The notes under the pieces: generated by a model | Databases searched by the model: none | The model's input: only the letters and a program-made list of their open reading frames with translations | What the model was told of the DNA's origin: nothing | Made by a program: the position numbers and the translations under genes | Shown: piece after piece, positions 11,016 through 20,175 of the stretch | Numbering within the stretch: the stretch's first letter is position 1 | Layout of the letters: each line of letters opens with the position of its first letter | Origin: Euborellia annulipes | Lineage: Eukaryota > Arthropoda > Insecta > Dermaptera > Anisolabididae | DNA length: 64,000 bases | Direction: 5' to 3' | Assembly (NCBI GenBank): GCA_023213315.1 | Contig: JAKCPI010006239.1 | Coordinates: forward strand, 21,001 to 85,000

Positions 11016-11488
11016 AAAAAATCTGGTGTGACTGGCGCACAGCACACAACTTTCTCTTACCCTTCGGTAAGAGAAAGTTGTGCACCATGCTGGTCACAAC
11101 CAGTTTTTTTGTGTAGAGATATATTTAGTTTCCCAGAACACCTTAGTTTCAAAATTGCATTTTAAATGTTGACTGCTTGAAATAAACTATGGTTATTTTT
11201 CAAAATTTTAATCTCATATTTGGACATTTTATACACAATATAGAATCGTAAATAAATACAAAATTTGATAAGAATTGGAAAAAAAAAATTTTAAATGCTT
11301 AAAAAGTTCCAAAAGGGACCCCCTTTTGAATCGAAATTAACATACAAATCCCTATAGGAAATTAACATTAGGCCTATGAGCGAAGTCGGAGAGACAGACG
11401 ATAATGTTTGCAAGTGGAGAGAGAGAGAGAGAGAGAGATATATATATATATGTTTTCTCCGAAACAATTAAAGACAGAAATAAAATAA
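11016..11488 (+). mobile_element. H-family repeat, copy H2 (beta body)
   Basis: Hairpin 11020-11110 (TCTGGTGTGACTGGCGCACA, a CTTTCTCTTACC-CTTC-GGTAAGAGAAAG stem and ACAACCAG). It is followed by the second body type: CACCTTAGTTTC, GTTGACTGCTTGAAATAAAC, GGGACCCCCTTTTGAATCG, a (GA)n run at 11417-11438 and TGTTTTCTCCGAAACAATTAAAG. Copy H3 follows directly. Its left edge is a clean break against the upstream region of gene 2. Confidence 0.75.
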
Positions 11489-12843
11489 AAAAAATCTGGT
11501 GTGACTGGCGCACAGCACACAACTTTCTCTTACCTTCGGTAATCGAAAGTTGTGTACTGTGCTTGTCTCACCAGATTTTTTGTGTCGACATGTAATTAGT
11601 TTCCGACAGTACCGTTCATTCGATTTTCAAGATGTAAAAAAAAGTTGTGTTCTGTGCTTGTCACACCAGATTTTTTGTGTCGACATATATTTAGTTCCCG
11701 ACAGTACGGAACATATGAATTCAAGATGTAAAATTTATAAGTATGGGAAAATATTTATATTTTGTTACCATGGCAACCATTTTTCCTATCTTTCCTATGA
11801 AACACAAGAGTAAAGTGGTCTTCAGAAGATTTCAATCGCAAAATGAGAATATACATTTTAAAGAGCATCTAAAAAATAATTGATTTTTGAATTTTAAAAA
11901 AAATCGTTGGAGCAAATTTTGAGAAAATCGAAAAAAACTGAAAAAGTACATCAGTAAAGTACTAGTACTCTTTGGCCGATTTTGATTAAAAGCTTATTTT
12001 TCCGGTCCCGGGGGGTGTTTAACTTAAATATAAAATTTCAACCTCATAGCTCAATTCCTTCATGCTTAAAATTGAACACACACACACACACCCACACACC
12101 CACACACACACCCACACACCCACCCACACACAGACAGACCATGTCGCGAAAACCACTTTTTTGGATTCAGGGGACCTCAAAACGTGAAGATCCATCAAAA
12201 TCTCGACATCGAATTTTTGACATGAATCCAATACTTTCTCTCTATATATATACTAGTCGCAAAGCCCGCCTTCGGCGGGCTTTCCGCCTAGCCAGGGGGC
12301 TGCGCCCCTGGACTCCCTTGCTCGCCTTCGGCGAGCAAGTTTATTCCCAATTTGGGATATTTCTTGTTGCAATGCAAGTGTTAAGATGTTAAGGAAGGAT
12401 CTTATATTCAAGCGAGGCGAGGGTACCGATTGGGAACAGCACAAAAGGGTCTGTTTATGACTGTTTAAAGGGTCAGTCACCTGAGTCCTCTCTTCGTTTT
12501 TCAACTGCTGCGTAGCCCCCACCCCCAGCCTATAGTCAGGTAGGAAGCTGGTTCACACAGCACACAGGACGCTCTCTAATTTCTAGCCAACTTGTTGATT
12601 TTGTGTTCCCATTTTGAAGAAATTTCATTATAATTAATTTTCCAAAATATTTAAGCGATTCAAATTATTACTACGTTACTCCCAGAGCCATATTCTATAT
12701 GTGTACTTAATTTCAAATAGATTCATTGAAAATTGTGGATTTCTATAGAACATATACATACATATTTACATACATACATACATTTTTCCCATTTCATTTT
12801 TATATATATAGATTACATATATACATAGGTAAGAGAAAGTAAA
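11489..12843 (+). mobile_element. H-family repeat, copy H3 (alpha, with nested HINE)
   Basis: Complete alpha copy: hairpin 11489-11581, a second half-hairpin at 11640-11682, body with GTTACCATGGCAAC at 11764-11777, a (CA)n/CCCACA tract at 12076-12133, and the terminal palindrome starting TACTTTCTCTC at 12231. The AT-rich loop is split by a Helentron-like element (12253-12806), after which the other arm resumes as CATAGGTAAGAGAAAGTA (12823-12840). Confidence 0.8.
12253..12806 (-). mobile_element. Helentron/HINE-like non-autonomous element
   Basis: About 554 bp. The left end is CTAGTCGCAAAGCCCGCC with hairpins CCCGCC-TTC-GGCGGG (12263-12278) and CTTGCTCGCC-TTC-GGCGAGCAAG (12318-12340). The other end is TTTTTATATATATAGA preceded by a CATA microsatellite (12769-12784). 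Read on the minus strand it ends ...GCGACTAG with subterminal hairpins, as in Helentron-associated elements. It lies in the TATATA loop of an H-family palindrome. It has no helicase or replicase coding. The superfamily call is inferred from structure. Confidence 0.6.
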
Positions 12844-12882
12844 AATGGGATTTTAAATAATAATTGATTTTTAATCTAATAT

Positions 12883-13904
12883 AAAAAAAATCTGGTGTGA
12901 CTGGCGCACAGCACACAACTTTCTCTTACCCTTCGGTAAGAGAAAGTTGTGCACCGTGCTGGTCACACCAGATTTTTTTTGTCGAGATATATTTAGTTTC
13001 CCATAGCACCTTAGTTTCAAACTTGCATTTTAAATGTTGACTGCTTGAAATAAACTATGGTTATTTTTCAAAATTTTAATCTCATATTTGGACATTTTAT
13101 ACACAATATAGAATCGGAAATAAATACAAAATTTCATAAGAATTGGAAAAAAAAATTTTAAATGCGTAAAAAGTTCCAAAGGGGACCCCCTTTTGAATCG
13201 AAATTAACATACAAATCCCTATAGGAAATTAACATTAGGCCTATGAGAGAAGGCGGAGAGACAGGCGATAATGTTTGCAAGTGAGAGAGAGAGAGATATA
13301 TATGTTTTCTCCTAAGCAATTAAAGACACAAATAAAATAAAAATAAATGGGAATTTAAATAATAATTGATTTTTAATCTAATAAAAAAAAAAAGATTTAA
13401 ATTCCGTTACCATGGCAACCATTTCTATCTTTCCTATGAAGAACAAGAGTAAAGTGGTCTTCAGAAGATTTCAACGGCAAAATGAGAATATACATTTGAA
13501 AGAGCATCTAAAAAATAATTGATTTTTGAATTTAAAAAAAAATCCTTGGAGGGAATTTTGAGAAAATCGAAAAAAACTGAAAAAGTACATCAGTAAAGTA
13601 CTAGTACTTTTTGGCAGATTTTGTTCAAAAGCTTATTTTGAGATTCTTCAAAGGTACCTAAGTTAAATATAAAATTTCAATCCGGTAGCTCAACTCCTTC
13701 ATGCTAAAAATCTGTCCACACATACAGACACACGCACACACACACATACATACACACACACACACAGACCAATTTGCGGGACCCACTTTTTTGGACTCAG
13801 GGGACCTCAAAACATGTATATCCATCAAAATCTCGACATCGAATTTTTGACATGATCGCAATACTTTCTCTCCTATATATTTCATATATAGGGTACGAGA
13901 AAGT
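12883..13904 (+). mobile_element. H-family repeat, copy H4 (long form)
   Basis: Hairpin 12883-12970, beta body to 13345, linker ATGGGAATTTAAATAATAATTG..., then a variant alpha body with GTTACCATGGCAAC at 13406-13419, a (CA)n tract, CACAGACCAATTTGCGGGAC and the terminal palindrome ending GGGTACGAGAAAGTA at 13891-13905. The same order in copy 48405-49762 shows this composite is a true subfamily of about 1.0-1.1 kb without its SINE. The linker also occurs just before the hairpin (12844-12882). Confidence 0.75.
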
Positions 13905-14400
13905 AAAAAGATTTAAATTCCGTTACCATGGCAACCATTTCTAACTTTCCTATGAAGAACAAGAGTAAAGTGGTCTTCAGAAGATTTCAACGGCAAAATG
14001 AGAATATACATTTTAAAGAGCATCTAAAAAATAGTTGATTTATGAATTTAAAAAAAAATCCTTGGAGGGAATTTTGAGAAAATCGAAAAAAACTGAAAAA
14101 GTACATTAGTAAAGTACTAGTACTTTTTGGCCGATTTTGTTCAAAAGCTTAATTTGAGCGTGTGGGAAGGTACCTAAGTTAAATATAAAATTTCAATCCG
14201 GTAGCTCAATTCCTTCATGCTAAAAATCTGTCCAAACATACGGACACACACGCACACACGCACACACACACAGACCAATTTGCGGGACCCGCTTTTTTTG
14301 GACTCAGGGGACCTCAAAACATGCATATCCATTAAAATCTGGACATCGAATTTTTGACATGATCGCAATACTTTCTCTCTCTATATATCTATATCTATAC
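13905..14400 (+). mobile_element. H-family repeat, copy H5 (tandem alpha half)
   Basis: A direct duplication of the second half of H4: AAAAGATTTAAATTCC, GTTACCATGGCAAC at 13922-13935, CA tract, then TACTTTCTCTCTCTATATATC at 14370. Its closing arm, GGCTAAGAGAAAGTA, is found only at 16919-16933, beyond the Helentron-like element inserted in the loop. Confidence 0.7.
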
Positions 14401-14441
14401 TTATATATATATATATATATACTATTATATAAAAGACAATC

Positions 14442-14506
<65 letters not shown>

Positions 14507-16914
14507 AACGCATAGACTCCGAAACTACTGGACCGATTTTCATGGAGTTTTTTTTAATGGGTAGGGAATTTTCCGGGGGTGGTTTTAGGCTATCATTATA
14601 TCGAATTAGGGGTAGGGAACCCCCCCTTTTTGGGGGTTATCAATTACCCCATAGCAAAGCATTGGAAAACAGGATCTAACTCGCTTTATGAAAAATATAT
14701 TTATCAAATCTTTAAAATGAAAAATAAAAACTCTTCCTCCCCCTAACAATTCGACATTTGAAAAGATTTTTCCGCTCTGCGCCCCCCACCCCCCCCCCTA
14801 AAATTTTATTTTTTTTATTTTTCATTCGATTTTAATAAAATTTAAAATGACGCTTTCTTAGGGTGTAAATAATTGAAAAATGGTATTTTAGACATCAGAA
14901 AGTTCAATCACCCCCTGACCCCCCTAAAATTTATTTTTCATTCGATTTTAATAAAATTTAAAATGACGCTTTCTTAGGGTGTAAATAATTGAAAAATGGT
15001 ATTTTAGACATCAGAAAGTTCAATCACCCCCTGACCCCCCCCTAAAATTTATTTTTCATTCGATTTTAATAAAATTTAAAATGACGCTTTCTTAGGGTGT
15101 AAATAATTGAAAAATGGTATTTTAGACATCAGAAAGTTCAATCACCCCCCTGACCCCCCCTAAAATTTATTTTTCATTCGATTTTAATAAAATTTAAAAT
15201 GACGCTTTCTTAGGGTGTAAATAATTGAAAAATGGTATTTTAGACCTCAGAAAGTTCAATCACCCCCCTGACCCCCCTAAAATTTATTTTTCATTCGATT
15301 TTAATAAAATTTAAAATGACGCTTTCTTAGGGTGTAAATAATTGAAAAATGGTATTTTAGACATCAGAAAGTTCAATCACCCCCCTGACCCCCCTAAAAT
15401 TTATTTTTCATTCGATTTTAATAAAATTTAAAATGACGCTTTCTTAGGGTGTAAATAATTGAAAAATGGTATTTTAGACATCAGAAAGTTCAAACACCCC
15501 CCTGACCCCCCTGAAATTTATTTTTCAATCGATTTTAATAAAATTTAAAATGACGCTTTCTTAGGGTGTAAATAATTGAAAAATGGTATTTTAGACATCA
15601 GAAAGTTCAATCACCCCCTGACCCCCCTAAAATTTATTTTTCATTCGATTTTAATAAAATTTAAAATGACGCTTTCTTAGGGTGTAAATAATTGAAAAAT
15701 GGTATTTTAGACATCAGAAAGTTCAATCACCCCCTGACCCCCCTAAAATTTATTTTTCATTCGATTTTAATAAAATTTAAAATGACGCTTTCTTAGGGTG
15801 TAAATAATTGAAAAATGGTATTTTAGACATCAGAAAGTTCAATCACCCCCCTGACCCCCCTAAAATTTATTTTTCATTCGATTTTAATAAAATTTAAAAT
15901 GACGCTTTCTTAGGGTGTAAATAATTGAAAAATGGTATTTTAGACATCAGAAAGTTCAATCACCCCCCTGACCCCCCTAAAATTTATTTTTCATTCGATT
16001 TTAATAAAATTTAAAATGACGCTTTCTTAGGGTGTAAATAATTGAAAAATGGTATTTTAGACCTCAGAAAGTTCAATCACCCCCCTGACCCCCCTAAAAT
16101 TTATTTTTCATTCGATTTTAATAAAATTTAAAATGACGCTTTCTTAGGGTGTAAATAATTGAAAAATGGTATTTTAGACATCAGAAAGTTCAATCACCCC
16201 CCTGACCCCCCTAAAATTTATTTTTCATTCGATTTTAATAAAATTTAAAATGACGCTTTCTTAGGGTGTAAATAATTGAAAAATGGTATTTTAGACATCA
16301 GAAAGTTCAAACACCCCCCTGACCCCCCTGAAATTTATTTTTCAATCGATTTTAATAAAATTTAAAATGACGCTTTCTTAGGGTGTAAATAATTGAAAAA
16401 TGGTATTTTAGACATCAGAAAGTTCAATCACCCCCCTGACCCCCCTGAAATTTATTTTTCATTCGATTTTAATAAAATTTAAAATGACGCTTTCTTAGGG
16501 TGTAAATAATTGAAAAATGGTATTTTAGACATCAGAAAGTTCAATCACCCCCCTGACCCCCCTGAAATTTATTTTTCATTCGATTTTAATAAAATTTAAA
16601 ATGTTGCTTTCTTAGGGTGTAAATAATTGAAAAATGGTATTTTAGACATCAGAAAGTTCAATCACCCCCCTGCCCCCGCCCTGAAATTTATTTTTCATTC
16701 GTTTTTAATAAAATTTAAAATTACGCTTCCTTAGGGTGTAAATAATTGAAAAATATATTAATCAAATATTTAAAAAAAAAAAATAAAAACTCTTTTTCAT
16801 AATTAATTAAAATACATTTATCTGGACAACTCTTAGTCATATCCCGAGACGCCGCCCGCCAGGGCCTAGCGGGGTAGGGTTGCCGAAGGCAACCCTACCG
16901 CAGCTAGTTTCATA
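14401..16914 (+). mobile_element. Helentron/HINE-like element with internal minisatellite
   Basis: Left part: TACTATTATATAAAAGACAA, a (GTCT)n run at 14443-14502, and ACGCATAGACTCCGAAACTA, a start shared by many arthropod Helentron-type elements. Middle: the 117-bp minisatellite. Right end: TATCCCGAGACGCCGCCCGCC, the hairpin GGTAGGGTTGCC-GAA-GGCAACCCTACC (about 16875-16901) and GCAGCTAGT. This order (5' short repeat, central tandem repeats, subterminal hairpin, CTAG-type end) is that of HINE/DINE-like elements. It is non-coding and sits in the loop of an H-family palindrome. Confidence 0.65.
14800..16760 (+). repeat. 117-bp minisatellite, 17 units
   Basis: The anchor CGCTTTCTTAGGGTG recurs at 14851, 14967, 15085, 15203, 15320, 15437, 15554, 15670, 15786, 15903, 16020, 16137, 16254, 16371, 16488, 16605 and 16724: periods of 116-119, mostly 117. 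Length changes come from the C-run (CACCCCC..TGACCCCC). The last two units are the most diverged. Shared variants show a seven-unit (817-bp) higher-order duplication. Confidence 0.95.
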
Positions 16915-17030
16915 TATAGGCTAAGAGAAAGTAATATTGGATTGTGATATATAATTGACTAGGTGGCAGTGGCTCAACCAGGGAAAGAAGGATTTCAGGG
17001 TTAAATTGTTTGAAAACACCTAAAAAAAAA

Positions 17031-17866
17031 GTTTTCTTTTTTACTTTCTCTTACCTATGTATATATGTAATATATATTTGATGAAGCTCAGGAACCTTCT
17101 TTTCAATTTCCAAAAGGATTCGGACCAGTGGGTTCAATTAAAGTCAAAAAGTTTTTTTAAAACAAAACTTTTTGACTTTAATTGAACCTACTGGTCCGAA
17201 TCCTTTTGGATATGTAATATATATATAGAGAGAAAGTATTGGATTCATGTCAAAAATTCGATGTCGAGATTTTGATGGATCTTCACGTTTTGAGGTCCCC
17301 TGAATCCAAAAAAGTGGTTTTCGCGACATGGTCTATCTGTGTGTGGGTGGGTGGGTGTGTGTGTGTGTGTTCAATTTTAAGCATGAAGGAATTGAGCTAC
17401 GAGGTTGAAATTTTATATTTTAGTTAAACACCCCCCGGGACCGGAAAAATAAGCTTTTAATCAAAATCGGCCAAAGAGTACTAGTACTTTACTGATGTAC
17501 TTTTTCAGTTTTTTTCGATTTTCTCAAAATTTGCTCCAACGATTTTTTTAAAAATTCAAAAATCAATTATTTTTTAGATGCTCTTTCAAATGTATATTCT
17601 CATTTTGCGATTGAAATCTTCTGAAGACCACTTTACTCTTGTATTTCATAGGGAAGATAGGAGAAATGGTTGCCATGGTAACAAAATATAAATATTTTCC
17701 CATACTTATAAATTTTACATCTGAATTCATATGTTCCATACTGTCATGTCGGGAACTAAATATATGTCGACACAAAAAATCTGGTGTGACAAGCACAGAA
17801 CACAACTTTCGATTACCGAAGGTAAGAGAAAGTTGTGTGCTGTGCGCCAGTCACACCAGATTTTTT
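17031..17866 (-). mobile_element. H-family repeat, copy H6 (alpha, with nested fold-back)
   Basis: Minus-strand copy: hairpin 17774-17866, GTTGCCATGGTAAC at 17669-17682, (TG)n at 17339-17371, AGTATTGGATTCATGTC at 17234, and end ACTTTCTCTTACC at 17042-17054. The terminal AT palindrome is interrupted by about 140 bp holding a 100-bp hairpin (17110-17209, arms CCAAAAGGATTCGGACC...). A fragment of a second copy (AATCAATTATTTTTTAGATG to CACTTTACTCTTGTAT, 17871-17961) follows directly. Confidence 0.75.
17110..17209. repeat. Small fold-back hairpin inside H6
   Basis: Arms CCAAAAGGATTCGGACCAGT... and ...ACTGGTCCGAATCCTTTTGG pair over about 46 bp with one or two mismatches and a loop of about 8 nt. 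It lies in the AT-rich loop of the H6 terminal palindrome. Confidence 0.7.
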
Positions 17867-17961
17867 AAAATTCAAAAATCAATTATTTTTTAGATGCTCT
17901 TTAAAATGTATATTCTCATTTTGCAATTGAAATCTTCTGAAGACCACTTTACTCTTGTATT

Positions 17962-18660
17962 TTTTTTTGTTTCTAGGGGGGGGGGCAGCTGCCCCCTGCC
18001 CCTCGCTGGGTACGCCCATGGAGGGAAGCTTTGGAATAAAAGTTGTCGCCTAAATGACGTCACATCTGATCCAGAACAATTCACATCTTATCCACTGTTG
18101 GTCGTGTTTATTTTGCTTGTATGGTTGAAGACAGTAATTGTACTCCTCATATGCGCTGTCCTCGTTTACATTTATTTAAATTTTTTGGATATAAATATTC
18201 ATTGGTCTGCCTGAGATCTTAGTACATAAGACTTTAATGGTACTAAAATTATTTAAATACGATAGGCCTGGGCCTATATGTGAGGGGTCGAGGCACATTT
18301 ATCACTTTACTCTTGTATTTCATTGAAAGATAGGAGGAATAGTTGTTAGGGTAACAAAATATGTGCGACCAATCAGACCAGAATTTTTTTGAGTAACACT
18401 ATATACGGGTATTCGCGGAAAAAGAGATATAATTTTGCATTGAAATTTCACAAAATAAATTGTAAATGACTGTTTAAAGTAAAGTAAATATTATAATAAT
18501 TAAAATAATAGCTCCCTTTGTTTTCTTTGTTTTGAAAGGTGAGAAATGATTTCAATGATAATTCAATAAAAATAACTATCAAACCTATTCCAAAATTAAA
18601 TTAGGGTTTCCTGCATTTTGTATGCCCTGAATATGTAATATTAGACACAATTATGTATTC
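17962..18660. other. MITE end and decayed H fragments
   Basis: 17972-18022 is a G-run, CAGCTGCCCCCTGCCCC and TGGGTACGCCCATGG, resembling one end of a GGCGTA-type MITE. 18296-18400 holds decayed H-family pieces (CACTTTACTCTTGTATTTCA, CAATCAGACCAGA). I see no gene here; an open frame at 17894-18214 crosses these repeats and looks spurious. Confidence 0.4.
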
Positions 18661-18882
18661 TGTTTATAATGGTCTGTCTGTCTGTGTGTCTGTGAACACA
18701 AGAACGAAAAGAGCTAGGAGGTTGAGATTTTATATTTAAGTTAGGCACGTGACACGAAGCTTTTGAACAAAATAGACCAAAGAGTACTAATACTTTACTG
18801 ATGCTCTTTTTCAGTTTTTTTTTTTCGATTTTCTCAAAATTCGCTCCAACGATTTTTTTTTTAAATTCAAAAATCAATTATT
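18660..18882 (-). mobile_element. H-family repeat, partial (H7)
   Basis: Minus-strand internal part only: GACAGACAGACC, AGCTCTTTTCG, TAAATATAAAATCTCAACCT, AGTACTC and GAGAAAATCG. It is cut at 18882, where a deleted SINE begins. Confidence 0.6.
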
Positions 18883-18945
18883 TTTTTTTCCTATTCATCA
18901 CACTCACACACAGGCTGGCTACTAACTACACCAAGCCCGAGGGCT
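18882..18945 (-). mobile_element. Internally deleted SINE
   Basis: TTTTTTTTTCCTATTCATCACACTCACACACAGGCT jumps straight to ACTAACTACACCAAGCCCGAGGGC, joining SINE tail to SINE head and losing the middle. The same join occurs at 29866-29922 in the paralogous flank, so the deletion predates the duplication of the region. Confidence 0.6.
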
Positions 18946-19168
18946 ATATGATTAATTATATCAAATGTACTTTATTGAAAATAAAACATTAACAGAACAA
19001 TTCATAAATATACTGTACATGTTTAAAATTATAGATTTAAGCTTAAATAATATTTTAATACAATACAATAAAAATCAAATTTTTTTTATGTTGAAGCCCG
19101 CCATTGTAATAAAGATTTCATACGCTCAGGAAATGCTTGATTTTCGCTTTTCTAGATCTATATATAAA

Positions 19169-20091
19169 TTAATTTTTTGACCTAATTTTTAATTCAAAAT
19201 TCCAAAATACATTAAATAATGTTGTATCATTTATTGTGAAAGTGTGGCTTAATATATAGGTATTGGGTTTCCAGGTTGCAACATCACAAGCGCTCACTGC
19301 TACATGATCAAAATAAATAATGTCTCCTTCCTGAAAAGAAATAAAATAAATAATAAAAACAATATTATTTTTAATCATCTTAAATAACAAAAAATAATTT
19401 TTTTTTTAATAAACGAAATGATCCAATTAAATACAGGTTCCTTATTGACTATTTCAGACACAATCTTAAAGTCTTTTGTTAGGTTTTCTATAAGCCAGAG
19501 GTGTTCAAACTAGGGCCGCGAACCAAACCTGGCCCGACAGATAATTTTATCCGGCCCGCGGATGTTTTTGATTTTTCAAATCGAAAATTGAAAAAAAAAA
19601 TCTGGTGTGACTGGCGCACAGCACACAACTTTCTCTTACCTTCGGTAATCGAAAGTTGTGTTCTGTGCTTGTCACACCAGATTTTTTGTGTCGACATATA
19701 TTTAGTTCCCGACAGTATGGAACATATGAATTCAGATGTAAAATTTACAAGTATGGGAAAATATTTATATTTTGTTACCATGACAACCATTTCTTCTATC
19801 TTCCCTATGAAATACAAGAGTAAAGTGGTCTTCAGAAGATTTCAATTGCAAAATGAGAATATACATTTTAAAAGGCTTCTAAAAAATAATTGATTTTTGA
19901 ATTAAAAAAAAAATCGTTGGAGCAAATTTTGAGAAAATCGAAAAAAACTGAAAAAGTACATCAGTAAAGTACTAGTACTCTTTGGCCGATTTTGATTCAA
20001 AGCTTATTTTTCCGGTCCCGGGGGATGTTTAACTTAAATATAAAATTTCAACCTCCTAGCTCAATTCCTTCATGCTTAAAATTGAACACAC

Positions 20092-20175
<84 letters not shown>

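Noticed and set aside
12019..12522. 136- and 89-codon frames around 12.0-12.5 kb
   Set aside because: They cross from the H tail with (CA)n into a HINE-like element and do not represent one gene.
20087..20171. Long (CA)n and other microsatellites as CRISPR-like or regulatory arrays
   Set aside because: Simple dinucleotide expansions inside H copies; no spacer structure, and this is a eukaryotic genome.
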